DNA of 64,000 nucleotides from Bacteroidota bacterium (GCA_017860295.1 JAFNAS010000012.1:186001-250000), one strand, 5' to 3'. Positions 10,579 through 19,053 are shown, numbered from the stretch's first letter. Notes: generated from the letters alone by a model not told the origin. Numbers and translations: made by a program.

Positions 10579-10635
10579 ATTAGAAATAAAAAAAGGTCGA
10601 CTGTATAGCCTTGCGGCTGTTCAAATCGACAGTTG

Positions 10636-10643
10636 CAAAATTA
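10636..10643 (-). promoter_or_regulatory. candidate -7 promoter element for the uronate operon
   Basis: The minus strand reads TAATTTTG, matching TAnnTTTG, 58 bases upstream of the SDR start codon. No clear -33 TTTG is found at 19-21 bases. It lies just downstream of the two 14-base direct repeats, a sensible place for a regulated promoter. Confidence 0.35.
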
Positions 10644-10666
10644 ATTATTGAGTTATTGTTGGTGTC

Positions 10667-10721
10667 TGATTTTTGATACATTTGATTTCGAAATAGGGTC
10701 TCTGTTATGATTTTTGATACA
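10667..10721. promoter_or_regulatory. pair of 14-bp direct repeats, candidate operator
   Basis: TGATTTTTGATACA occurs at 10667-10680 and exactly again at 10708-10721, a 41-base offset or about four helical turns. Both lie just upstream of the candidate promoter for the SDR-uxuA-GH115 genes, where a transcription factor would bind. No local LacI- or GntR-type regulator is encoded nearby, so the binding protein is unknown. Confidence 0.4.
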
Positions 10722-10854
10722 GGGACTATCATGATCGAAACATTTTAGTTATTTAGAGCACTTTGGTTATCTCTTTATTCTGGATTTTCAACAGATTTTT
10801 CCAATTTTTCTCTTTTACAGAGTGTCTCTGAAAAAAAGTGAGTCGAAAAGAGTC

Positions 10855-10886
10855 AAGAAGGAAACAAGACGTCTTGTTTCCTTCTT
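10855..10886. repeat. perfect 32-bp palindrome with no loop
   Basis: AAGAAGGAAACAAGAC is followed directly by its exact reverse complement GTCTTGTTTCCTTCTT. Immediately after it, 10887-10906 (ATATACGGTCGACGGTATAT) is a second palindrome with one mismatched pair. The RNA form would be a long hairpin without a U-tail on either strand, so it is not a standard terminator. It lies in a non-coding region of about 870 bases. Confidence 0.9.
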
Positions 10887-11186
10887 ATATACGGTCGACG
10901 GTATATTTTAATTGTTCGGAAGTCCTTTCCCGAATGCCTTATTACTGCCAACTTACTTAGTACAACATTATCTCTCGCTATATAAAGATAATATCTTGTA
11001 ATATTTTTATAATAAGCAATTTGACTGTACTATTGTGAAAATGCCGGATGCTGGTTTATCTTTATGTAATCATTTGTCAGTCTTTTGTTGGTTTCCGGCT
11101 TCAAAGATAGCAAGTTGTTACCGTCTTTCAATGATCCAGTATCTACTTTTTCCGTTAATTCAGTTACAAATAAAGCGATTTGGATG

Positions 11187-11194
11187 TACCTTTG
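11187..11194 (+). promoter_or_regulatory. candidate -7 element TACCTTTG upstream of the coiled-coil lipoprotein
   Basis: TACCTTTG matches the Bacteroidota -7 consensus. It would give a leader of about 250 bases before the ATG at 11449, and no good -33 element sits 19-21 bases upstream. Confidence 0.3.
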
Positions 11195-11242
11195 CCATAT
11201 TTCATTGTACATAAGAATTAATTTATGCGGACAGACGTTTAC

Positions 11243-11300
11243 TATTCCACATTTTCCACACTATTTCGTCACAGATTTCTACAATTTTCCACAGTCCACA
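11243..11300 (+). other. cluster of DnaA-box-like 9-mers (candidate replication or DnaA-controlled site)
   Basis: In one orientation the sequence has TATTCCACA (11243), TTTTCCACA (11252), TTTTCCACA (11285) and CAGTCCACA (11292). Two match the TTWTNCACA DnaA-box consensus exactly and the first differs by one base. AT-rich DNA follows. It sits in the long divergent intergenic region where leading-strand bias appears to switch. No dnaA, dnaN or gidA gene is nearby, so an origin call is only a hypothesis. Confidence 0.35.
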
Positions 11301-11448
11301 CAAGCAATAAAACCACTAATAAACAATAAATTACAGTTTATGGCATATTTATTGCGCGGTGGTTATAATCATCAAATTCATTTATCCAATTTTACAAATC
11401 GAACAAACGTGTACTTGAAACATATCAAAAACCATTAAAATTAGAACA

Positions 11449-12324
11449 ATGAAAACATTTAAATTTTATGTAATGATGGCGGCAGTTGCATTGGTAACTG
11501 TATCGTGTGTCGAAAATTCGTCGAAATACAAAGCTGCTATTGCACAACGCGATTCGCTGGCTATGCAAAAACAGGTATTGGATTCCAACTACAGTCAAAC
11601 GCTTACCCTGCTGAATGATATTGAAACCGGATTTTCGGAAATCAATCAGACAGAAAGCGACATGAAGGTCAACCTGAAAGGAGTTGAAAGCTCATCGAAC
11701 AGAAGAGCCCAAATCATAGCCCAGATGAAAGCCATCAAGGAAACCATGGAGAAAAATAAGGCAAAAATTGCTCAGCTCCAACGTTTGGTTGGCAAAAACA
11801 GTAAAGCTGCTGCTCAGTTAGAAGAGACTATCAAACGTCTGCAAAGCGAACTGGATGCAAAAACTGCTCAGGTTCAATCATTGCAAGCCGAACTGCAACA
11901 AAAAAATATCAAAATCACTGAATTGACCACCACGGTTACCGAACAGAGCAAGAATATTGCCGAACAAAGTAGCACCATTGAACAACAAAAAACAACGATC
12001 AAGGGTCAGGATGCAAATCTGCACACTGTATGGTATGTTGTTGCGAGCTCGAAACAGTTGAAAGAAGCTAAAATCGTTACCGGTGGCGGACTCTTCCAAT
12101 CGAAGAAACTTTCGGCTACTGATTTCGATCAAAAAAACTTTACTCAAGCCGACTTCAGAAACCTTTCGTCGATTCCTACCAACAGCAAAAAAGCGAAAAT
12201 TCTCTCATTGCACCCGGCTGACAGCTACAATTTAGTTACCGGTGCCGATAATAAAATAACAATCGAAATAACCAATGCTTCCAAATTCTGGAGCGCATCC
12301 AAATATTTAGTCGTACAAAATTAA
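11449..12324 (+). CDS. Coiled-coil lipoprotein of unknown function
   Basis: The N-terminus has a hydrophobic signal ending in a lipobox-like VTVSCVEN, so the product is probably an envelope lipoprotein. Residues about 25 to 190 are strongly heptad-like, with repeated QLQRL, ETIKRLQSELDAKTAQVQSLQAELQQ and EQSSTIEQQKTTIK segments, giving a long coiled coil. The C-terminal 100 residues form a compact domain (HTVWYVVASSKQLKEAKIV ... AKILSLHPADSYNLV) found in conserved hypothetical proteins of the phylum. A strong rho-independent terminator follows, so it is probably a monocistron. No enzyme motif is visible; a structural or cell-envelope scaffold role is a guess. Confidence 0.85.
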   Translation: MKTFKFYVMMAAVALVTVSCVENSSKYKAAIAQRDSLAMQKQVLDSNYSQTLTLLNDIETGFSEINQTESDMKVNLKGVESSSNRRAQIIAQMKAIKETMEKNKAKIAQLQRLVGKNSKAAAQLEETIKRLQSELDAKTAQVQSLQAELQQKNIKITELTTTVTEQSKNIAEQSSTIEQQKTTIKGQDANLHTVWYVVASSKQLKEAKIVTGGGLFQSKKLSATDFDQKNFTQADFRNLSSIPTNSKKAKILSLHPADSYNLVTGADNKITIEITNASKFWSASKYLVVQN

Positions 12325-12348
12325 TTTTTTGATTGTCTGCATTGCAAA

Positions 12349-12405
12349 AAAGGCGCAGCTGTGGTATCTTCACCGATACCGTGGTTGCGTCTTTCTTTTG
12401 TCGCT
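12349..12405 (+). terminator. rho-independent terminator after the coiled-coil lipoprotein
   Basis: A 20-pair RNA stem forms between 12349-12368 and 12375-12394, with five G-U wobbles and a TTCACC loop. It is followed by TCTTTTG. It sits 25 bases after the lipoprotein stop codon. The ORF-track start of the next gene lies inside this hairpin, which supports the later ATG at 12496. Confidence 0.8.
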
Positions 12406-12495
12406 CAATCACACTCAGACCGAATTCCGGAATATAAAAACCATGAAACATCCGAACAAAAATATCCACGAAAATTGCTTATTTTTGTTCTTCGT

Positions 12496-13815
12496 ATGAA
12501 ACAGACCATTCTCATTATCGAAGACGATGCCACTTTCGGAACCATGCTCCAAAAATGGTGCTGCCGAAACGGATTCGACGCCGAACTTTGTTCCGACGTA
12601 TTGTCGGCGCAGACTACTTTGGGCAATAAAACGGTCGATCTGGTGCTGACTGATCTACGTTTGCCCGATGGCGACGGCATTCTGCTGTTGCACTGGATGC
12701 GCGATATGAATATGGATACACCGGTGATTGTAATGACCAGTTACGGCGAAATACAGAGCGCGGTGGCTGCCATGAAACTGGGCGCAGAGGATTTTCTGGA
12801 AAAACCGATGAATCCGGCGATTCTAAAGGAGAAAATCGAACAGGCTCTCTCTCTAAAAACAGTTGAGACCAAACCTGCAAAACAGGTCAAACAGAATACC
12901 GATGGAATGGTAATGGGCAAGAGTGCTGTTGCCCGTCAAATGTACGACCATATTCAACGGGTAGCCCCTACCCGCATGTCGGTGCTGATTATCGGCGAAA
13001 GCGGAACCGGTAAAGAGTATGCGGCCCGTATGATTCACGAAAACAGTTCACGGCGCAGCAAGCCCTTTATTGCCGTCGACTGCGGCAGTTTGTCGCGGGA
13101 ACTGGCTCCGAGCGAACTCTTCGGCCACATGAAAGGATCGTTTACTTCCGCCATCGAAGATAAAACCGGCGTGTTTGTGCAGGCCGACGGAGGCACCGTA
13201 TTCCTCGACGAGGTGGGCAACCTCTCGTACGACGTGCAGATACAGCTTTTACGGGCTTTGCAGGAGCAGAAAGTGCGTCCGGTAGGATCGGTGAAGGACA
13301 TCAAGGTAGACGTGCGGATATTAGCCGCAACGAATGAAAATCTGGAAGAAGCAATTGCCGAAGGACGTTTTCGCGAGGATTTATACCATCGCCTCAACGA
13401 GTTTTCGCTCTTTATACCACCCATCCGCGACCGGAAGGGCGATATCGAAATCTTTGCCAACGAATTTTTGCGTCAGGCCAACGAAGAATTGGATAAAAAG
13501 ATAGAAGGCTTCTCTCCCGAAGCAATGGCATTGCTCGAAAAACACCACTGGAGTGGCAACCTGCGCGAACTGCGCAATACGGTGAGACGGTTGGTACTGT
13601 TTGCCTCGAAAAATCAGATTACACCCGACGAGATTCCTGCTTTTTCACTGCAACCGGTGCACGAAGATCTGGCATTACAGCCTGATAATGAACGCGAACA
13701 GATCGAGAGTGTATTGCGTAAAACACGTGGGAACAAGACGCTGGCGGCACAACTGCTGAAAATAGACCGTAAAACGCTCTACAACAAGATGCACCTCTAC
13801 GGCATCAAACTTTAA
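12496..13815 (+). CDS. NtrC-family sigma-54-dependent response regulator
   Basis: The product has a receiver domain (residues 1-120: ILIIEDDATFG, phosphorylatable Asp in LVLTDLRLPDGDG), a central AAA+ domain with Walker A GESGTGKE and Walker B GGTVFLDEVG, and a C-terminal Fis-type helix-turn-helix (GNKTLAAQLLKIDRKTLYNKM). It should activate RpoN-dependent promoters when phosphorylated. The loop that contacts sigma-54 reads GSFTSA instead of the usual GAFTGA. I chose the ATG at 12496 because the longer ORF runs back through a terminator and the receiver domain begins here. The 3' end overlaps the convergent hybrid kinase gene by 11 bases; the two are probably partners. Confidence 0.94.
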   Translation: MKQTILIIEDDATFGTMLQKWCCRNGFDAELCSDVLSAQTTLGNKTVDLVLTDLRLPDGDGILLLHWMRDMNMDTPVIVMTSYGEIQSAVAAMKLGAEDFLEKPMNPAILKEKIEQALSLKTVETKPAKQVKQNTDGMVMGKSAVARQMYDHIQRVAPTRMSVLIIGESGTGKEYAARMIHENSSRRSKPFIAVDCGSLSRELAPSELFGHMKGSFTSAIEDKTGVFVQADGGTVFLDEVGNLSYDVQIQLLRALQEQKVRPVGSVKDIKVDVRILAATNENLEEAIAEGRFREDLYHRLNEFSLFIPPIRDRKGDIEIFANEFLRQANEELDKKIEGFSPEAMALLEKHHWSGNLRELRNTVRRLVLFASKNQITPDEIPAFSLQPVHEDLALQPDNEREQIESVLRKTRGNKTLAAQLLKIDRKTLYNKMHLYGIKL

Positions 13816-15994
13816 TTGAAAGAACGGTCATCACATCATTCTTCCAACCATCGTACGATTCTCCGCGCCGGCCATCCATCCGACGCAACGCCTCTGCCGG
13901 ATAGTCCAACAGCACAAACATAGGAAGCATTTTATGGCAAACGGCCTGTGCTTTGCCAAAGTCGTCGTCTGCGAGCGCCTGTTCCAAAAGGGCATAATTT
14001 TCAATCGTAGAAGCCTTAAATAACTCTCTGACCTCTTCGTCATCCTCTTCCAGAAAACTATCGGATGCAGATAAAGCTTCTCCCTCACCAAATATCTCCC
14101 GAAGCGCATCGAGTGTAAACGGCTTGGGCAAAAAAGCTTCAAAACCAAGCTGAATAGCCTTTTCGGAGGTAAAATCGCTATGACCGGTCATCACTACTAC
14201 TGGTACATTTTGAGCTTCAGCCAAAACATCCAGTCCGGTCCGTTCGCCCATTTCCATATCGGTAAGGATAACATCAAAGCCGGTCTCCACCACCTGATAT
14301 CCCAGTCGTACGAGCATGTCGCAGGCCATTTGAGCCACCACCGGATCGTCGTCATACACGGCTATCTTTTTCGTGCCCTTTTTAATGCGTACCTCAGCTT
14401 CGCGACAGGGGATAAACACCTCCACTTCGGTACCCTTCCCAACCGTGGAACGCACCCGAATAGAACCTCCGAGCAGATCGATAAGCCCCTTGACCACATA
14501 CATACCCAACCCAGTGCCATGCGCCAGCGCATTGTTACTCTCTACGCGCGAAAACGGTTCGTAAATCTCTTCCAGTTTGTCGTCTGGGATCCCAGCTCCG
14601 GTATCGCTCACTTCAATGATAAGGCGTTGTCCATCGTAGCCAGTATGGAGTTTTATTGCCCCTTCGCGGGTATATTTCACGGCATTCGACACTAAGTTGA
14701 CAATGATCTGTTTGATCTTCATCTGATCGGAGACAATACGCACTCCATCCGCAGAAAAATCAAAAGCAAGTCCCTTCTTCTGAGCCAGAGGCAAAAACAT
14801 CTGCTCCACCTCTTCGTTCAGATCGCCGAGCGAAAAGGTTGCGTTTGTCAGTTGTAAAGAGCCCTGTTCCAGACTGGAAAACTCGAGCAGATTCTCGAGC
14901 AGTGCCAGAATATGTCGCGCTGAATTTTGCATCGATTTGATGTCCTCGCCCTGCTGACGGCGTAACTCCAGGTAACCCAGAATGGAACCCAGCGGACTCT
15001 TAATATCGTGTGAAACGGAGAGCAACAGTTTGTGACGGCTCTCCATCACCTCCCGAAGTCGTTCGCGAGCCTCTTTGCCTTTGTTTACGTCGTAAATAAT
15101 GAGCAGAATGAAGAGCAATATCAGCCCCAGCGCTACAATACCGCCGATAACCGAAAACGTGTAGTTGCGATTGATCGACTTCTCGCTGCGATCAATGGTT
15201 TCGAGCACCGAATTGAGCGTTTGCCGGTGCAAATCGAGCAGAAGGCCTGCAACCTGAGTGGAGATCTCCCGGTCGGAAGCAATCTGGCGGGCTACCAGTT
15301 GCTCTATCGCCCTCATATTTTTTTCGTATCGTTTTCCGGCTACCAATGCCAGATCGTTCACCTCCGAAAGAATGGGTGCGGGCACATCGGTCGCCACTCT
15401 TACGGTATCTACCCTGACGTTGGAAATAACCATGGTAGTATTTTTTGACGGACTAAACACCTCTCCCAACCGTTTAAAAAAGCCCTTCTTCTTTGGAGCC
15501 GGTTTGTACACCGTATCCTGCTTTACGGTAACTACGCGCGCAGGAGCTACGGGCTGCGGTTTGTAGTTACGAATACGTTCGTTGATAATGGTCAGCGGAT
15601 TTTTGTTTCCCAACTGGCGGTTCAGCTTGGCAATTTCAGCTGTTTGTCGCGCCAGCAATACTTTCATCTGCGCCAGCTTTGCCCGGCCGACCGGTTCGTT
15701 AACAATCAGCGTATCGATCAGCGCATTGATAGAGAACAACCTTTTCCCGAATCTGTTGATATAAGTGCTGTCGCGTGTAGAGACAAAGAGACTTACCGAT
15801 GACTGCGCATCACCGACAGCATAAATCAGTTCGTTGGTGAGTGCCAGTACCCGATGCTGCTTCTCAATTTCCTCCCTTTGGCCGTTTATATTACCCCGCA
15901 TGTTGTAGAGAAACACCACCATAACTACAGCTGCAATACCGGCAATGATATAGAGCAAGGCAGCCTTGAATCGTATTTTACTCTCGATGTTCAT
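13805..15994 (-). CDS. Hybrid sensor histidine kinase with receiver and HPt-like domains
   Basis: This is a membrane kinase. Domains in order are TM1 (residues about 10-30), a periplasmic sensor region of about 250 residues, TM2 (GGIVALGLILLFILLIIYD), HisKA with the phospho-accepting SVSHDIKSPLGS, and a HATPase with DTGAGIPDD and GTGLGMYVVKGL. A receiver domain follows (IAVYDDDPVVAQ; DVILTDMEMGE), then a C-terminal helical segment with AVCHKMLPMF that resembles an HPt domain. The start is set at the internal ATG (MNIESKIRFK) because the 11 residues before it precede the first TM without any signal. The signal sensed is unknown. It faces the NtrC-type regulator and their stop codons overlap. 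Confidence 0.92.
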   Translation of the reverse strand: MNIESKIRFKAALLYIIAGIAAVVMVVFLYNMRGNINGQREEIEKQHRVLALTNELIYAVGDAQSSVSLFVSTRDSTYINRFGKRLFSINALIDTLIVNEPVGRAKLAQMKVLLARQTAEIAKLNRQLGNKNPLTIINERIRNYKPQPVAPARVVTVKQDTVYKPAPKKKGFFKRLGEVFSPSKNTTMVISNVRVDTVRVATDVPAPILSEVNDLALVAGKRYEKNMRAIEQLVARQIASDREISTQVAGLLLDLHRQTLNSVLETIDRSEKSINRNYTFSVIGGIVALGLILLFILLIIYDVNKGKEARERLREVMESRHKLLLSVSHDIKSPLGSILGYLELRRQQGEDIKSMQNSARHILALLENLLEFSSLEQGSLQLTNATFSLGDLNEEVEQMFLPLAQKKGLAFDFSADGVRIVSDQMKIKQIIVNLVSNAVKYTREGAIKLHTGYDGQRLIIEVSDTGAGIPDDKLEEIYEPFSRVESNNALAHGTGLGMYVVKGLIDLLGGSIRVRSTVGKGTEVEVFIPCREAEVRIKKGTKKIAVYDDDPVVAQMACDMLVRLGYQVVETGFDVILTDMEMGERTGLDVLAEAQNVPVVVMTGHSDFTSEKAIQLGFEAFLPKPFTLDALREIFGEGEALSASDSFLEEDDEEVRELFKASTIENYALLEQALADDDFGKAQAVCHKMLPMFVLLDYPAEALRRMDGRRGESYDGWKNDVMTVLSIKV

Positions 15995-16025
15995 ACGGCA
16001 AAGGTAAAGATAAATAAGAAGAGAC

Positions 16026-16061
16026 AAAAAAGGCTGCCCGAATAATTATTCAGACAGCCTT
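16026..16061 (-). terminator. rho-independent terminator after the aldose epimerase
   Basis: On the minus strand AAGGCTGTCTGAATA pairs with TATTCGGGCAGCCTT, using two U-G wobbles, and is followed by TTTTT. It lies 28 bases past the galM stop and upstream of the kinase start, separating the two minus-strand genes. Confidence 0.8.
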
Positions 16062-16088
16062 GTATGATCCGTTACCGGGTTGGAAACG

Positions 16089-17255
16089 TTATTTCGTTAC
16101 AGAGAACTTATAAACGGTTGTGGTTTTGTACACTTTACCCGGAGCCAGCTCGATAGAAGCAAAGTTCTTGTGGTTAGGTGCATCGGGGAAGTGTTGGGTT
16201 TCGAGGCAGAGAGCCGTGCGATACTCGTCTTTGATACCGTTTTTATACAAGCTCGAACCGTTCATAAAGTTACCGGCATAGAACTGCAAGCCGGGTTCTA
16301 CGGTGTAAACATCCATTACAATGCCCGATTTGTCGCCAGTAAGCGTACAAGCCTTGAACATTTCGCCCGGTTTACCGTTAAGCACGAAGTTATGATCGTA
16401 ACCTTTGCCGAATTTCAACTGCTGATCTTTTTTATCGTTAATACGTTGACCAATGGCAGTAGCTTTGGTAAAGTCGAACGGAGTGTTTGCAACGGGAGTC
16501 AGTGCGCCGGTGGGGATCAGCGTGCTGTCTACCGGAGTCATTTTATCGGCATTGATTTGCAACAGGTGATCGAGAATGGTACCGCTACCTTCACCATTCA
16601 GGTTGTAGTAAGCGTGGTTGGTAAGGTTGACGATGGTCTTTTTATCGGTAGTAGCGTTGTATTCCATTTTCAAACCATTGTCAGCAGTGGCTGTATAGGT
16701 TACTTTGATGGTCAAATTACCGGGATAGTGGCCTTCGCCGTCTTTAGACAGGTAGCTCAGCACCAAAGTAGAGTCGTTCGGTTGAGCGGCATCCCACACT
16801 ACATCCTGATAACCGGCTTTACCACCATGCAAGGAGTTGGCACCGTCATTGGTATCCAGTTGATACGTTTTGCCATCGATAGCGAACTGGCCTTTGGCAA
16901 TACGGTTACCCACGCGACCGATTAATGCACCGTAGTATTGCGCCAGCGGATTGGTATACTCTTTCAACGTTGCATGACCAACAACCACATCGGTCGGTTT
17001 GCCGTTTTTGTCAGGGACAACCAAGCCCACGATGCGGCCACCGTAGTTGGTGATGTAAGCTGTCAGTCCGCTTTTGTTTTTAAGCGTGTAGAGAGAAACA
17101 GCCTTACCATTGATAGTGTCGGTAAAGTTCTTCTTTTCGGGAGTTACCACTTTAACGGAATCAGATTGTTCAGCCTTTTTTGCCGAAGAATGGCAGGAAG
17201 CCAAACCCAGAGTAAGTGCCATCAGGCACAATGCAGCTTGAAATGTTTTTTTCAT
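16089..17255 (-). CDS. galM: Lipoprotein aldose 1-epimerase (galactose mutarotase)
   Basis: GalM interconverts alpha and beta anomers of hexoses and pentoses. Residues 1-20 form a lipoprotein signal (LTLGLASCHSS), so the enzyme is probably periplasmic or outer-membrane anchored, unlike the cytosolic E. coli enzyme. Conserved family blocks are ITNYGGRIVGLVVPDKNG, GRVGNRIAKGQF, NDGANSLHGG with an active-site His, NLTNHAYYNL with a second His, and QFYAGNFMNG. The expected catalytic Glu is in ALCLETQHFPDAPNH. Length 388 agrees with mutarotases of the phylum. It is monocistronic with its own terminator. Confidence 0.95.
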   Translation of the reverse strand: MKKTFQAALCLMALTLGLASCHSSAKKAEQSDSVKVVTPEKKNFTDTINGKAVSLYTLKNKSGLTAYITNYGGRIVGLVVPDKNGKPTDVVVGHATLKEYTNPLAQYYGALIGRVGNRIAKGQFAIDGKTYQLDTNDGANSLHGGKAGYQDVVWDAAQPNDSTLVLSYLSKDGEGHYPGNLTIKVTYTATADNGLKMEYNATTDKKTIVNLTNHAYYNLNGEGSGTILDHLLQINADKMTPVDSTLIPTGALTPVANTPFDFTKATAIGQRINDKKDQQLKFGKGYDHNFVLNGKPGEMFKACTLTGDKSGIVMDVYTVEPGLQFYAGNFMNGSSLYKNGIKDEYRTALCLETQHFPDAPNHKNFASIELAPGKVYKTTTVYKFSVTK

Positions 17256-17781
17256 GTGTAAATAATTAATTTTTAAAGGTCACATGGAACTCGCACTATA
17301 TTTTGTTTTCCATTGATAGATGATTGTTGTTTCATCTTCTTCGGTAAACGCAGGCATAATGCTCGCTTCATACGAAATTGATTTATACGAGTTGCGTTTT
17401 ATCGCTTACTATTCAAAAAATTGCAGCGTAAAATTCGTACTTGTTCCTGACATTTGCAAATAATAAGTGTAAAAACTACAAATATTTTTTCGTTTTTCTC
17501 CAAAAGGAATGAAAGTCGTAATCCGAATAGAGATAAAAGCCCTTTTCACCACACTGATTTATACAAAAAATAACCGTACATTTGAGTTCTAAATAAAGGA
17601 CAAATATCAGGGATTCACAGTCTAAAACCGCCATTCGATCAAAAAAGAATTTTGACTCTGCATAGGAATCTCTAACTTCGAATCGACTATTTTGCATACT
17701 CCAGTTCTCGCTATCGAGTTCAAGAGATAAAATTGCACCGCCTACAATACCTTTCTCTCACCTACCCCGAAATAGAGGACA
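17256..17781. other. 526-base divergent intergenic region
   Basis: No supported gene. A 73-residue minus-strand ORF is present in the track but has no recognisable signal, domain or start context. A perfect DnaA-type 9-mer TTATCCACA lies just past the region at 17809, seven bases before the sigma-factor start; a single occurrence is expected by chance in a window this size. Confidence 0.5.
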
Positions 17782-17823
17782 TTGCAAAAATCACAATTGA
17801 TAACAACTTTATCCACAACAAAT

Positions 17824-18615
17824 ATGGCAAACATACCAAACGAAGAGATAGACCAACTGCTCCACGAAGTTCAAGATCCAATATTTAACCTTGCGGTACG
17901 GATGTTATCCGATATGGAACAAGCCAAAGATGCAAGTCAGGATATTTTGCTCAAAATATACAACGAAATAGCAACTCTTCACGACGCCTCCAAATTCATG
18001 TCGTGGTCTCTGAAGATCGCGAAAAATCATCTATTGAATGAAATCAAAAGAAACAACCGATTTCAGCATATCTCTTTCGATATCATGGAACAAGATTGCA
18101 ATATCCGGTTACCGGAAATTGAAACGGATCAACTGCCCGACCCGGAAAAAGACATTCTGTTGGCCGAACTGAAGATCAGTTGCTCGCAAGCAATGCTGAT
18201 GTGCCTCTCCCACGAAGAACGATTGATTTACATCTTCTCTTCCATGTTTGGACTGAATAGCACAGACGGGAGTTCCATCCTAGAAATCGCCCCCGAAGCC
18301 TACCGCCAGAAACTGCATCGAGCCAAGTCGAAGTTGAAAAATTTTCTCGAAAACAATTGTGGTTTAATCAATAAAGCCGCCACCTGCAAATGTCGGAAGC
18401 GATTAAATCACGCTCTTTCGAACGGACGAATTTCACGGAAAAAACAAGATTTCACATCCGAACGTTATTTGCCCAATGCTATGAATGTTTCGGCTTTTAT
18501 TAAGGTGATGGAATCGTACGAAGATTATAGCGACACATTTAAGCATACACCTTATTACATAATTCCCGAAGAAGAGAAGGTCATCTTATTAGAAAAAGTC
18601 GGCAATTATTTTTGA
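17824..18615 (+). CDS. ECF-like RNA polymerase sigma factor with Cys-rich C-terminal extension
   Basis: The N-terminal half is sigma region 2: FNLAVRMLSDMEQAKDASQDILLKIY, followed by KFMSWSLKIAKNHLLNEIKRNN. Region 4 is recognisable by length and the ending EAYRQKLHRAKSKLKNFL. After it comes a Cys-rich motif CGLINKAATCKCRKR and a tail of about 80 residues. This layout marks a group of ECF sigma factors with C-terminal extensions that may sense signals directly. No anti-sigma gene follows; the next gene encodes a small membrane protein. The ATG at 17824 was chosen because the sigma-2 fold starts there. Targets are unknown. Confidence 0.88.
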   Translation: MANIPNEEIDQLLHEVQDPIFNLAVRMLSDMEQAKDASQDILLKIYNEIATLHDASKFMSWSLKIAKNHLLNEIKRNNRFQHISFDIMEQDCNIRLPEIETDQLPDPEKDILLAELKISCSQAMLMCLSHEERLIYIFSSMFGLNSTDGSSILEIAPEAYRQKLHRAKSKLKNFLENNCGLINKAATCKCRKRLNHALSNGRISRKKQDFTSERYLPNAMNVSAFIKVMESYEDYSDTFKHTPYYIIPEEEKVILLEKVGNYF

Positions 18616-18693
18616 ACTGAATTGTCACACGATGACATTTTTGTTGTCTCTATTTATAAAGGTCATATAACACATCATTAAAAAATAGAGAAA

Positions 18694-19053
18694 ATGAAAA
18701 AAAATGTATTTGCATTGGCAACCGGAGTGATTGCCGGAGGAGTTGACATTCTACCCATGGTACTAAACAAGATGGATTGGTATTCCACCTCATCGGCCTT
18801 TGTGCATTGGATTGCATTGGGATTCATCATCCCATATGTTAGTTGGAAGATAGTTCCGTGGGCAAAAGGAGTTGTAATTGCAGTAATAACATCTCTTCCA
18901 ATAATGCTGATCGTAGCAAAAGAAGATGTAACAGCCATCGCGCCCATGTTGATTTTTTCCGTAGTTTTGGGGGCGTTATTGGGTTTCTGCAGCAACAAAT
19001 TGCCTAAGAACCAAAAACTGCCTCACATTGCCCAGAACAAAGAAAATAGATAA
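18694..19053 (+). CDS. Small membrane protein, unknown function
   Basis: A 119-residue protein with about four hydrophobic segments: VFALATGVIAGGVDILPMVL, SAFVHWIALGFIIPYV, GVVIAVITSLPIMLIVA and IAPMLIFSVVLGALLGF. It ends in a charged cytoplasmic tail. It is 78 bases downstream of the sigma-factor gene and could be cotranscribed. No family was recognised. Its proximity to the sigma gene makes it a possible partner, but no anti-sigma domain is visible. Confidence 0.75.
   Translation: MKKNVFALATGVIAGGVDILPMVLNKMDWYSTSSAFVHWIALGFIIPYVSWKIVPWAKGVVIAVITSLPIMLIVAKEDVTAIAPMLIFSVVLGALLGFCSNKLPKNQKLPHIAQNKENR

Larger units (their letters stand above)
10579..11448. other. 870-base divergent intergenic region
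   Basis: Coding switches from minus (SDR and uronate genes) to plus (coiled-coil lipoprotein). The region holds the direct repeat pair, the 32-bp palindrome, a DnaA-box-like cluster near 11.25 kb and AT-rich stretches. The 117-residue plus-strand and 60-residue minus-strand ORFs in the track show no recognisable features and are treated as chance. Confidence 0.6.

Noticed and set aside
11085-11438. 117-residue plus-strand ORF in the long intergenic region
   Set aside because: It spans the DnaA-box-like cluster and AT tracts, and its amino acid make-up does not look like a protein.
17476-17697. 73-residue minus-strand ORF between galM and the sigma gene
   Set aside because: No domain, signal or start context; composition and position fit chance.
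17809-17817. Perfect DnaA box TTATCCACA before the sigma gene
   Set aside because: A single exact 9-mer is expected about once in every two such windows by chance, and no cluster surrounds it.
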